Of a DNA stretch of 64,000 nucleotides, positions 32,793-41,897 are shown piece by piece. Where the stretch lies: NCBI GenBank assembly GCA_035301545.1, contig DATGUA010000032.1, positions 46,325-110,324 on the forward strand, in the 5' to 3' direction. The DNA comes from DATGUA01 sp035301545. GTDB taxonomy: Bacteria > Bacillota > Clostridia > Tissierellales > Tissierellaceae. The notes under the pieces are model-generated. The model was not told the origin of the DNA. It made no database searches and saw nothing but the letters and a program-made list of their open reading frames with translations. Every line of letters starts with the position of its first letter. Position 1 is the first letter of the stretch. A program made the position numbers and the translations under genes.

Positions 32793-34799
32793 TTAATCTT
32801 TTAAATAATTTTCTAGAACATTTCTAACTTTAGTTAAGGGGTATTGACTACCACCTTTGTCTGCTACATCTTCTATTAGCATAGAAATCACAATTTTAGG
32901 ATTATCTACATTCATAGCCACAAACCAGCCATTTTCTTGATCTGTATCTTCCTGAGTCAATTTTAATTCTGCTGTGCCAGTTTTACCTGCTAATTTTATA
33001 TTATCTAAATTTGCTTTATGACCTGTACCATTTTCATCTTCTATTACATTAATAAAACTATTTAACAATATATCTCTATTTTTATCAGACATTACATTTT
33101 CTTTCCAAACTTTACTTTCTTTATCTTTATCTAGAAATGGTTCCATAATCTTGCTATCATTTATAATTGAACTATACACTAGAGAAGTATGAAGTGGACT
33201 CATAAGTATTTGACCTTGTCCATATCCGGTATCAGCAAGAAGGATTTCATTATCAAAACTATCTTCACTAATAATCTGAGAATTTTCCATAGGATAATCT
33301 ATAGGTAAATCTTCATTAAATCCGAATTTTTTTAATTCTTCTAGAAACCTATCTTCACCTATGTCAAGTGCTGTCATAGCAAAATATATATTGTCAGAAT
33401 AAACAATTGCATCATTTAAATCAATGCTAGATTTACTTTCATTTACTCTATTTATCTTATAGTTACCCCAAGAGCTATCCTTTTGCCATCCTTTACCTTC
33501 AATGTTAATTTTTTCGTTAGGATCTATTACTTTTTGCTCTAGACCGATAGCTGCAGTTAATAATTTAAATGTTGAACCAGGAGAATAAACTTTATTAAAT
33601 TTATTTTCAAAAACATTAACATCCATATCATCCCAATCTTCTTTTTGAGAATTAGAAATATATGTTGTATAAAGATTTGAGTCAAATGTAGGTGAGCTAA
33701 CTAAAGCTAAAACCTCACCGTTTGTGGGATCAATAGCTGTAGAAGCGCCTATATCTCCATCTATTTCATTATATATTTCTTTCTGAAGCTCAATATCAAT
33801 AGTAGTATTTAAATTTGCTCCATCCTTAGATTCAGTTTTTGCTAAAATAATTGGTTCTGTTTCTTCTCCAGTCTTTTTTTTCGAAATATAAATTTCCTTA
33901 CCATCAACAGCTCGGAGATCTTCCTCATAGACTTCTTCTAAACCAAATTTCCCTACTAAACTGTTACTACTGTATATTCCATCTTTATCTTTTTTTAATT
34001 CTTCAGAAGTAATAGGTTTAATATATCCTACTAATGCACCGGAAGATTCTCCACCAGGATAAACTCTGTCATCTACCTTTTGATATATTATGCCTTCGAT
34101 TTCTATTAATTCTTCTACTAAATTATCCTCATCAGTAGATAATTTAACTATAGGCACAAAATGTTCTGGATTAGTATTTTTATCTAGTTTTTCATCTATT
34201 ACTTCTTCATCTATATCAAGTAAACGAGCAAGATCCTTAGTGTTAGATTCATCGTATTTAGAAGGTTGGATACCTATACTATATCTAGACCCGTTTATAG
34301 CAAGGCCATTTCCAGATCTATCATAAATTTCACCTCGTCTGGCTTTAGAAATTGATACTTTTACTTCATCACCTTTTTCCATCTGTGGAAATATTAAGTT
34401 TTCATTCCATTTAATAAACCATTGAGACTTCTTATCTATTTTTTCTTTCTTCATTTCGACTAGATAATCATTTTGTGATATTTCTCCTGCTAAACTATCC
34501 ATTTTTAGATTAAATTTAATAGTTTCCTCTTTGGTATTAGATTCATTGATATCTATTTCTATATTTTTAGCTTCAATCCCGTTATAAATATTTCTATATC
34601 GTTTTATAAAATCTTCCTCACTTATATAATCACGAGACTCTTTGGATAGCATACTGTACATTGCTTTATAATCTTTGTTTTCCCAACTTGTTTTATATAA
34701 TTCGAAACGGTCAATAGGTTTTTCACTACTACAAGCATTTAAAAATAATAAACCTGTCATAGAAATTGTAAGTATTAATAAGAACCTTATTTTTTTCAT
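32793..34799 (-). CDS. Penicillin-binding transpeptidase, MecA/PBP3-like (class B)
   Basis: 668 residues from the ATG at 34799 (AAAGAGGTGG upstream); the frame extends further but that part reads through the control region. A lipoprotein signal ends in LFLNACSSEK. Next come an NTF2-like MecA N-terminal domain (about 30-150), a PBP dimer domain (RRGEIYDRSGNGLAING) and the transpeptidase domain with SPGSTFKL (SxxK), YSDNIYF (SxN) and LAGKTGTAE (KTG). It cross-links peptidoglycan outside the membrane. This three-domain type includes low-affinity enzymes such as MecA of staphylococci and PBP3 of B. subtilis, so reduced beta-lactam sensitivity is possible but not shown. It is divergent from uvrC across a 46-base palindrome. 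Confidence 0.92.
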   Translation of the reverse strand: MKKIRFLLILTISMTGLLFLNACSSEKPIDRFELYKTSWENKDYKAMYSMLSKESRDYISEEDFIKRYRNIYNGIEAKNIEIDINESNTKEETIKFNLKMDSLAGEISQNDYLVEMKKEKIDKKSQWFIKWNENLIFPQMEKGDEVKVSISKARRGEIYDRSGNGLAINGSRYSIGIQPSKYDESNTKDLARLLDIDEEVIDEKLDKNTNPEHFVPIVKLSTDEDNLVEELIEIEGIIYQKVDDRVYPGGESSGALVGYIKPITSEELKKDKDGIYSSNSLVGKFGLEEVYEEDLRAVDGKEIYISKKKTGEETEPIILAKTESKDGANLNTTIDIELQKEIYNEIDGDIGASTAIDPTNGEVLALVSSPTFDSNLYTTYISNSQKEDWDDMDVNVFENKFNKVYSPGSTFKLLTAAIGLEQKVIDPNEKINIEGKGWQKDSSWGNYKINRVNESKSSIDLNDAIVYSDNIYFAMTALDIGEDRFLEELKKFGFNEDLPIDYPMENSQIISEDSFDNEILLADTGYGQGQILMSPLHTSLVYSSIINDSKIMEPFLDKDKESKVWKENVMSDKNRDILLNSFINVIEDENGTGHKANLDNIKLAGKTGTAELKLTQEDTDQENGWFVAMNVDNPKIVISMLIEDVADKGGSQYPLTKVRNVLENYLKD

Positions 34800-34894
34800 T
34801 TTTCCACCTCTTTTTAAATTAAATGTTATTAAATCTATAAAAATCATATCATATTTATGTATTTTAAGTAACGGAATCTGATGAAGAATAAAGA

Positions 34895-34940
34895 GATGAA
34901 AAGGATATTTCACAAATATTTGTGAAATATCCTTTTCATC
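34895..34940. repeat. 46-base perfect palindrome between divergent transpeptidase and uvrC genes
   Basis: Two 23-base arms (34895-34917 and 34918-34940) are exact reverse complements with no loop; the left arm begins GATGAAAAGGATATTTCACA. It lies 52 bases before uvrC and 96 before the transpeptidase gene. No T run follows it, so an operator or a terminator of stray transcripts are both possible. Confidence 0.75.
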
Positions 34941-34991
34941 CTATTCTAATTTTATATTGATCTTTATGTTATAATATATATAGGTGATAAG

Positions 34992-36878
34992 ATGTTTAAT
35001 ATACAAGAAGAATTAAAACAATTACCCGATAAACCAGGTGTATATATAATGAAAGATAAAAATGAAGAAATTATTTATGTAGGTAAGGCTAAGATTTTAA
35101 AAAATAGAGTAAGGCAATATTTTCAATCATCAAAAAACCAAGGCTTAAAAGTAAGGAATATGGTAAAGTATATAGATGAATTTGAATATATAATAGTAGA
35201 TAGTGAAATGGAAGCCTTAATATTAGAAGCTAATTTGATAAAAAAACATAGACCAAAATATAATATTTTATTAAGAGATGATAAGCAATATCCATATATA
35301 AAAATAACTTTAAATGAAAAATATCCTAGGGTGATTCATACTAGAGAAATACTAAATGATGGGGCTAGATATTTTGGACCTTATCCTAATGGTGTAGCAG
35401 TAAATGATGCAATTGATACTCTTCATTATATTTATCCAATTAGAAGACGAAAATTAAAAGATGAGAAGAATGCTAAAGATTTTAGAGCTACTTTAGACTA
35501 TCATATAAGACAAAAAAATCAATCTTATTTAGGAGATTTAGCTAAACAAGATTATATAAATGAAGATGATTATATGGATATGATAAATGATATCATTAGA
35601 TTTTTAAATGGGAAGGACTATAGTATAGTAGATTATCTTCAAGAAAAGATGGAAGAAGCTTCAAAAAAGTTAGAATTTGAAAAGGCAAGTATGTATAGAG
35701 ATCAAATAAATTCTTTAAAAGGACTTCAAGAAAAACAAAAAATAGTTAATTCTAATATGATCGATCAAGATGTAATAGGAATGGCAAAAGGAATCGAAGA
35801 AGTTTGTATTCAGATATTTTTTATTAGAGATGGGAAGATAACAGGTAGAGAACACTTTTTAATGGAGGATACTTTTAATTCAGATAGAAGGGAGATTGTG
35901 ACTTCTTTCTTAAAACAGTTCTATATAGGATCTGCCTATGTACCGAGGGAAATACTAATTGAAGAAGATATAGGAGATTTAGAGATATTAGAAGAATGGT
36001 TAGGTACAAAAAGAGGATCTAAAATAGACATTTTAGTACCTAAACGAGGTGATAAATATCATTTAATACAAATGGTAAACAAGAATGCTAGAGATATGTT
36101 AAATAAATATGGGGATAAATTTCTTAGAAAACATAGAGAAAACTTAAAGGCTTTAGAAGAAATCCAAGATATACTAAATTTGGGAGAAATACCTAATAGA
36201 ATAGAGGCCTATGATATTTCAAATATAAGCGGAGTCCAATCAGTAGGATCTATGGTAGTTTTTGAAAAAGGTCAAGCTAAAAGATCAGATTATAGAAGGT
36301 TTAGAATAAGAAGTGTACACAATCCTGATGATTATGGAAGTATGAAAGAAGTGGTAGAGAGAAGATTCAAAAGAGGACTTAAAGAAAAAAACGCCTTAAA
36401 ATATAGTACAATAGAAATGAAAGGATTTTCTTCCTTTCCAAATTTATTAATGATAGATGGTGGTAAAGGTCAGGTGAATATAGTTATTGATACATTATCA
36501 GAATTAGGTATAGATATACCTGTATGTGGATTAGTGAAGGATGAACTTCATAAAACAAGAGGTATTATATATAATAATGAGGAGTATATCTTGCCTATTA
36601 GATCCTTAGGATTTAGAATGATATATAAAATTCAAGAAGAAGCTCATAGATTTGCATTGAGTTATCATAAAAGTTTAAGATCAAAAGATATGTTTCAATC
36701 TCAATTAGATGGTATAAAGGGAATAGGCGAAAAAAGAAAGATGTATTTAATGAGACATTTTAAAAGTATTGCAAAGATTAAAAATGCAAGTGTCCAAGAG
36801 TTAGTAGAAGTGGAAGGTATGAATCAAAAAGTAGCGGAAGAATTATATAATCATTTCCGTGAGAATAAGGAGGGTTAA
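34992..36878 (+). CDS. uvrC: Excinuclease ABC subunit C
   Basis: 628 residues, normal length. It makes both incisions around a lesion bound by UvrB. Domains in order: GIY-YIG nuclease (KPGVYIMKDKNEEIIYVGKA, residues 14-33) for the 3' cut, UVR motif (ASKKLEFEKASMYRDQI near 215) that binds UvrB, RNase H-like endonuclease domain (IEAYDISNISGVQSVGSMV and LLMIDGGKGQVN) for the 5' cut, and C-terminal helix-hairpin-helix (IKGIGEKRKMYLMRHF, VEGMNQKVAEELY). No SOS box is seen upstream, unlike uvrBA. The PspC-like and hprK genes follow at 2 and 11 bases, so the three form an operon. Confidence 0.98.
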   Translation: MFNIQEELKQLPDKPGVYIMKDKNEEIIYVGKAKILKNRVRQYFQSSKNQGLKVRNMVKYIDEFEYIIVDSEMEALILEANLIKKHRPKYNILLRDDKQYPYIKITLNEKYPRVIHTREILNDGARYFGPYPNGVAVNDAIDTLHYIYPIRRRKLKDEKNAKDFRATLDYHIRQKNQSYLGDLAKQDYINEDDYMDMINDIIRFLNGKDYSIVDYLQEKMEEASKKLEFEKASMYRDQINSLKGLQEKQKIVNSNMIDQDVIGMAKGIEEVCIQIFFIRDGKITGREHFLMEDTFNSDRREIVTSFLKQFYIGSAYVPREILIEEDIGDLEILEEWLGTKRGSKIDILVPKRGDKYHLIQMVNKNARDMLNKYGDKFLRKHRENLKALEEIQDILNLGEIPNRIEAYDISNISGVQSVGSMVVFEKGQAKRSDYRRFRIRSVHNPDDYGSMKEVVERRFKRGLKEKNALKYSTIEMKGFSSFPNLLMIDGGKGQVNIVIDTLSELGIDIPVCGLVKDELHKTRGIIYNNEEYILPIRSLGFRMIYKIQEEAHRFALSYHKSLRSKDMFQSQLDGIKGIGEKRKMYLMRHFKSIAKIKNASVQELVEVEGMNQKVAEELYNHFRENKEG

Positions 36879-36880
36879 TT

Positions 36881-37072
36881 ATGGAAAAGAAATTATATAG
36901 ATCTAAAACAAATAAAATGATAGCTGGTGTATGTGGTGGTATCGGCGAATATTTTAATATAGATCCAACACTTGTCCGGTTAATATGGGTATTATTAAGT
37001 GTACCGATGGCCCTTTTTGGAGGAGTGCTAGCTTATATTATTGCGGCAATAATAATACCAATTAGATATTAG
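36881..37072 (+). CDS. Small PspC-domain membrane protein
   Basis: 63 residues, the size of a bare PspC domain. KKLYRSKTNKMIAGVCGGIG then EYFNIDPTLVRLIW is the family signature, followed by one hydrophobic segment (VLLSVPMALFGGVLAYIIAAIII). PspC domains occur in membrane-stress regulators; short stand-alone forms are common in Firmicutes and their function is not established. It starts 2 bases after uvrC with AGGAGGG overlapping the uvrC end, and hprK follows 11 bases later. Confidence 0.92.
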   Translation: MEKKLYRSKTNKMIAGVCGGIGEYFNIDPTLVRLIWVLLSVPMALFGGVLAYIIAAIIIPIRY

Positions 37073-37083
37073 GAGAATGATAT

Positions 37084-38022
37084 ATGAAATGTGTATATTT
37101 AAAAGAGATAATAGAGAGAACAGATTTAGAAATAGTCCATCCATCTACAGATTTAGAAGATTTCAAATTATATTCTAGTGAAGTAAGTAGACCAGGTTTA
37201 CAGATTGTAGGTTATTTTGAAAAATTTGCACCAGAAAGGATTCAAATAATTGGAAATGCTGAATGGCATTATTATAATGAATTATCTCCATCTGAAAGAT
37301 ATGATAGTATAGAAAGTTTTTTTCGGTATCCTATTCCAGCCTTTATAGTAGCGAGAGAATTACCTATATTTGATGAATTAGAGTTTTTAGCAAAAAAATA
37401 TAATAGAACCCTTTTAAGATCTGCAGATAATACTTCTAATATAATAAATGGAATAGTAAGTTTCATAGAATTGAAATTAGCACCTGAAATAAAATTACAT
37501 GGGGTATTTGTAGAGGTATATGGTGTAGGAGTACTAATAAGAGGTAAATCTGGAGTGGGTAAATCTGAAACTGCATTAGATTTAGTAATTAGAGGGCATA
37601 GATTGATCTCTGATGATATGGTTGAAATTAAAAAAATAGAAGGAATGCTTTTAGGAGAATCACCTGAGATAACTAGACATTTTATGGAAGTAAGAGGATT
37701 AGGAATATTAGATATTGAGAGGCTCTATGGTGTAGGTGCAGTAAAACATGAAGAATATATAGATTTAGTAATAGAACTTGAAACATGGGATGAAAATAAG
37801 GAATACGACAGAATTGGATTAGATGAAGAATTTACAGAGATTCTAGATAAAGAAGTACCTACTACTACAGTTCCTGTAAGACCAGGAAGAAATATAGCTA
37901 TGATTATAGAAGTTGCAGCTAGAAATTTTAGGCAAAGGAGATTAGGATATAATGCTGCATATGCATTAAATCAAAGAATAAAAGAAAAAATAAGAAAGAA
38001 TATGGAAGAAAAAAACAAATAA
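37084..38022 (+). CDS. hprK: HPr kinase/phosphorylase
   Basis: 312 residues, normal length. It phosphorylates HPr on Ser46 when glycolytic intermediates are high and removes the phosphate when Pi is high, controlling carbon catabolite repression. The Walker A GKSGVGKSETALDL (near residue 155), the Asp pair in LISDDMVEI and the signature IMEVRGLGI-like (FMEVRGLGILDIERLYG near 202) are present, along with the C-terminal VPVRPGRNIA. The N-terminal domain (1-130) is of the usual MurF-like type. Its substrate HPr is encoded at 49484 and keeps Ser46. Confidence 0.97.
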   Translation: MKCVYLKEIIERTDLEIVHPSTDLEDFKLYSSEVSRPGLQIVGYFEKFAPERIQIIGNAEWHYYNELSPSERYDSIESFFRYPIPAFIVARELPIFDELEFLAKKYNRTLLRSADNTSNIINGIVSFIELKLAPEIKLHGVFVEVYGVGVLIRGKSGVGKSETALDLVIRGHRLISDDMVEIKKIEGMLLGESPEITRHFMEVRGLGILDIERLYGVGAVKHEEYIDLVIELETWDENKEYDRIGLDEEFTEILDKEVPTTTVPVRPGRNIAMIIEVAARNFRQRRLGYNAAYALNQRIKEKIRKNMEEKNK

Positions 38023-38073
38023 AATATATTATAGAAATAATGATTATTTTATAACAATAATCAATTTATATTG

Positions 38074-38102
38074 TTGACTTTATAAATAATGTTTACTATA
38101 CT
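38074..38102 (+). promoter_or_regulatory. Promoter of the pyruvate:ferredoxin oxidoreductase gene
   Basis: TTGACT (38074-38079) and TATACT (38097-38102) with a 17-base spacer, about 100 bases before the start, leaving a long 5' leader that contains the palindrome at 38132. Confidence 0.75.
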
Positions 38103-38131
38103 TATTACTGTAAGAAGTTAACAATATATAG

Positions 38132-38161
38132 TTATACTATTACTTATAAGTAATAGTATAA
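38132..38161. repeat. 30-base perfect palindrome in the nifJ leader
   Basis: Arms 38132-38146 and 38147-38161 are exact reverse complements (left arm TTATACTATTACTTA). It lies about 24 bases after the predicted transcription start. It could be an operator or a stabilising hairpin at the 5' end of the mRNA. Confidence 0.65.
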
Positions 38162-38202
38162 ATTAATAGAAAACATATAATACAATAGGGGGTTTATATA
38201 TT

Positions 38203-41200
38203 ATGGCCAAAGAAATGAGGACCATGGATGGAAATACGGCTGCAGCCTATATATCTTATGCATTTACAGATGTTGCTGCTATTTATCCTATAACGCCATC
38301 ATCAGATATGGCGGAACATGTAGACGAATGGTCTGCAAATGGTAAGAAAAATATATTTGGACAAGAAGTTTTAGTACAAGAAATGCAATCTGAAGCAGGA
38401 GCAGCAGGTGCAGTTCATGGGTCATTACAAGCAGGAGCATTAACTACTACATATACTGCTTCCCAAGGGTTGCTATTAATGGTGCCTAATATGTACAAAA
38501 TAGCTGGAGAATTGCTACCGGCAGTATTTCATGTATCAGCTAGAGCATTAGCTTCACATGCATTAAGTATATTTGGTGATCACCAAGACGTTATGGCAAC
38601 TAGACAGACCGGATTTGCTTTATTAGCATCAGGTAGTGTTCAAGAGGTTATGGATCTAGGTGGAGTTGCTCATTTAGCTTCTATAAAGGGACAGATTCCA
38701 TTTTTACATTTCTTCGACGGATTTAGAACGAGTCATGAAATTCAAAAAGTTGAAGTTATGAAGTATGATGATTTAGAAGGATTATTAGATTATGATGCAT
38801 TACAAGCATTTAGGGAAAGAGCATTAAATCCAGAAGCACCAGTAACTAGAGGTACAGCTCAAAACCCAGATATATATTTCCAAGCTGCAGAGGCTTCTAA
38901 TCCTTTTTATAACAATATAGGGGAAATTACTTATGATTATCTAAGAGAGATAAGTGAGATTACAGGTAGGGAATATAAACCATTTAATTATTACGGACAT
39001 CCAGAGGCAGAAAGAGTAATTGTAGCTATGGGTTCTGTAACTCAAACTATCGAAGAAACTGTAGATTATTTAATGGAAAAAGGTGAAAAGATCGGTTTAA
39101 TGAAGGTTCATTTATATAGACCTTTTGTATCAGAATATTTCTTCGATGTATTACCTAATACTGTAAATAAGATTGGGGTTTTAGATAGAACAAAAGAGAA
39201 AGGTGCGATTGCTGAGCCATTACATTTAGATGTACAAAGTATTTTCTATGAAAGAGAAGAGAGGCCGGTTATAGTAGGTGGAAGATATGGATTAGGATCT
39301 AAAGATACTACACCTTCACAAATATTATCAGTATACGAGAATCTAAAACAAGATAAACCTAAAGATAGATTTACTATAGGAATCGATGATGATGTGACTA
39401 ATACATCTTTAGATATAAAAGAAACTATAAATACAGAACCAGAAGAAACTATTAAATGCAAGTTCTGGGGTTTTGGTTCAGATGGTACTGTTGGAGCAAA
39501 TAAACAAGCTATTAAAATTATCGGTGACAAAACTGATATGTATGCTCAAGGATATTTCTCCTATGATAGTAAGAAATCAGGTGGAGTCACTATATCCCAT
39601 CTAAGATTTGGAGAAGAACCAATAAAATCAACTTACTTAATTACAGATGCTGACTTTATTTCATGTTCAAAACAATCATATGTATATCAATATGATTTAT
39701 TAAAAGGATTAAGAAAAGGTGGAACTTTCTTACTTAATACTATATGGGATGAAGAAGAATTAGAAGATAATCTTCCAGCAGAAATGAAAAGATATATTGC
39801 AGAAAATGACATTAACTTCCACACTATTAATGCTACAAAGATAGCAGCAGAAGTAGGATTAGGCGGAAGGACTAATATGATTATGCAGTCTGCATTTTTT
39901 AATCTATCAAAAGTATTACCATTAGATGAGGCTATTTCATATCTAAAACAATCTATAGTTGATGCTTATGGTAGTAAAGGTGAAGAAATAGTTAATATGA
40001 ATTATGAAGCAGTAGATAAAGGAATAGATGCTTTAGTAAAAGTAGATGTTCCATCTGAATGGAAAGATGCAGAAAGTGATGATGAACACTCTGAAGTTCC
40101 TGCATTTGTAAAAGAAATAGTAGAACCAATGAATAGACAAGAAGGAGATAATCTACCAGTAAGTGCATTTGTTGGTAGAGAAGATGGTACTTTCCCACAT
40201 GGAACAGCTGCATATGAAAAACGTGCTATAGCAGTAGAAGCTCCACATTGGATTAAAGAAAATTGTATCCAATGTAACCAATGTTCATTGGTTTGTCCTC
40301 ATGCAGTTATTAGACCTATTTTAGTAGATGAAGAGGAAAAAGCTAATGCTCCAGAAGGTTTTGAAACAATAAAACCTATGGGTAGAGGATTTGATAATTT
40401 AGAATATAGAATGCAAGTATCAGTACTAGATTGTACAGGATGCGGTAATTGTGCTGAAGTTTGTCCTGCTAAAACTAAAGCATTAGTTATGAAACCATTT
40501 GAAGAAGAGTATAAAGAACAAACACCTAATTGGGACTTTGCTATGACAGTTAAAGGCAAAGGAGACCCAATGAAAGTTGAAACTATTAAAGGAAGTCAAT
40601 TCAGACAGCCATTATTACAATTCTCAGGTGCTTGTGCAGGTTGTGGAGAAACAGCTTATGCAAAATTAGTAACTCAATTATTTGGAGATAGGATGTATAT
40701 AGCAAATGCTACAGGTTGTTCATCAATTTGGGGTGGTTCAGCACCATCAACACCATATTGTACAAATCAAGATGGTAGAGGACCTGCTTGGGCAAATTCA
40801 TTATTCGAAGATAATGCTGAATTTGGATATGGTATGGCAATAGCTGTAAGACAGATAAGAAATAAAATAAAATCATTAATGGAAGAATTTATAGAATTAG
40901 ATCTTGATTCAGAATTAAATGATCATTTTAGTAATTGGATAGATGGAATGAAAGATGAAAAAGAATCTAAAGCAGCTTCAGGTATGATAATTCCATTATT
41001 AGATAAAGATACAGGAAATGAAAAAGCAAATAGAATCTTAAAAGATATAGAAGATAGAAAGGATCATCTAATCAAAAAATCTATCTGGATATTTGGTGGA
41101 GACGGATGGGCTTATGATATCGGATTTGGTGGATTAGATCATGTATTAGCATCAGGAGAAGATATTAATATCTTAGTCATGGATACAGAAGTATACTCTA

Positions 41201-41742
41201 ATACAGGTGGCCAATCATCTAAAGCAACTCCAACAGCAGCAGTAGCAAAATTTGCTGCATCAGGTAAAGAAATTAGAAAGAAAGACTTAGGATTAATGAT
41301 GGCAACTTATGGATATGTATATGTAGCACAAATTGCAATGGGTGCTAATATGAATCAAACTATAAGAGCTATAAGTGAAGCAGAATCTTATGATGGGCCG
41401 TCATTAGTAATGGCATATTCACCATGTATTAACCATGGTATAAGATCTGGTATGGGTACTAGTGTAAGACAAGAGAAAAAAGCAGTAGACTCAGGTTATT
41501 GGCACTTATACAGATTTGATCCAAGACTAGAGGAAGAAGGAAAGAATCCATTTGCATTAGATTCTAAAGAACCAAAAGAATCATTTAGAGATTTTATATC
41601 TTCAGAAGTTAGATACACATCATTACAAAAATTATTCCCTGAACTAGCTGAAGAGTTATTCGAAAAAGCAGAAGAAAATTCAAAAGCTAGATATGAAAGC
41701 TATAAGAGAATGGCTAATAATTGGGAAGTAACTGAAGAATAA
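38203..41742 (+). CDS. nifJ: Pyruvate:ferredoxin (flavodoxin) oxidoreductase
   Basis: 1179 residues, the single-chain homodimeric form. It oxidatively decarboxylates pyruvate with CoA to acetyl-CoA, CO2 and reduced ferredoxin. Domain order: pyruvate-binding domain I (NTAAAYISYAFTDVAAIYPI and SEAGAAGAVHGSLQAGA), CoA-binding region, gamma domain (about 415-620), two 4Fe-4S clusters (CIQCNQCSLVCPH near 690 and CTGCGNCAEVCP near 747), a proximal cluster motif CAGCGE near 813, and the TPP motif GGDGWAYDIGFGGLDH near 966. GGGGG precedes the ATG. It has its own promoter and terminator, consistent with a highly expressed central enzyme. Confidence 0.98.
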   Translation: MAKEMRTMDGNTAAAYISYAFTDVAAIYPITPSSDMAEHVDEWSANGKKNIFGQEVLVQEMQSEAGAAGAVHGSLQAGALTTTYTASQGLLLMVPNMYKIAGELLPAVFHVSARALASHALSIFGDHQDVMATRQTGFALLASGSVQEVMDLGGVAHLASIKGQIPFLHFFDGFRTSHEIQKVEVMKYDDLEGLLDYDALQAFRERALNPEAPVTRGTAQNPDIYFQAAEASNPFYNNIGEITYDYLREISEITGREYKPFNYYGHPEAERVIVAMGSVTQTIEETVDYLMEKGEKIGLMKVHLYRPFVSEYFFDVLPNTVNKIGVLDRTKEKGAIAEPLHLDVQSIFYEREERPVIVGGRYGLGSKDTTPSQILSVYENLKQDKPKDRFTIGIDDDVTNTSLDIKETINTEPEETIKCKFWGFGSDGTVGANKQAIKIIGDKTDMYAQGYFSYDSKKSGGVTISHLRFGEEPIKSTYLITDADFISCSKQSYVYQYDLLKGLRKGGTFLLNTIWDEEELEDNLPAEMKRYIAENDINFHTINATKIAAEVGLGGRTNMIMQSAFFNLSKVLPLDEAISYLKQSIVDAYGSKGEEIVNMNYEAVDKGIDALVKVDVPSEWKDAESDDEHSEVPAFVKEIVEPMNRQEGDNLPVSAFVGREDGTFPHGTAAYEKRAIAVEAPHWIKENCIQCNQCSLVCPHAVIRPILVDEEEKANAPEGFETIKPMGRGFDNLEYRMQVSVLDCTGCGNCAEVCPAKTKALVMKPFEEEYKEQTPNWDFAMTVKGKGDPMKVETIKGSQFRQPLLQFSGACAGCGETAYAKLVTQLFGDRMYIANATGCSSIWGGSAPSTPYCTNQDGRGPAWANSLFEDNAEFGYGMAIAVRQIRNKIKSLMEEFIELDLDSELNDHFSNWIDGMKDEKESKAASGMIIPLLDKDTGNEKANRILKDIEDRKDHLIKKSIWIFGGDGWAYDIGFGGLDHVLASGEDINILVMDTEVYSNTGGQSSKATPTAAVAKFAASGKEIRKKDLGLMMATYGYVYVAQIAMGANMNQTIRAISEAESYDGPSLVMAYSPCINHGIRSGMGTSVRQEKKAVDSGYWHLYRFDPRLEEEGKNPFALDSKEPKESFRDFISSEVRYTSLQKLFPELAEELFEKAEENSKARYESYKRMANNWEVTEE

Positions 41743-41760
41743 AAAATATAATTAGTAGAT

Positions 41761-41792
41761 AAAAAGGTTATCGATATATCGATAACCTTTTT
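41761..41792. terminator. Rho-independent terminator after nifJ
   Basis: A 32-base perfect palindrome (arms 41761-41776 and 41777-41792, AAAAAGGTTATCGATA with its complement) with A and T tails; effective loop of a few bases. Confidence 0.85.
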
Positions 41793-41897
41793 CTTTAGTT
41801 AAAATAAGATACTTATATATAGCCTATATATTATGAATATAGTATAATTATAGGGTATATGATAAGATAGAGATAGAATAATATAAGGAGTGATATT

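Noticed and set aside
32733..32804. Start-less + strand frame reading VIVFYIDEFEG after the orphan promoter
   Set aside because: No ATG, GTG or TTG at a usable place and only about 23 codons; the IDEFEG resemblance to small DUF3006-type proteins is too weak to call.
38070..38125. Rex-type redox operator before nifJ
   Set aside because: TTGTTGA at 38071 and TTAACAA near 38119 are half sites; neither has a matching second half at the required spacing.
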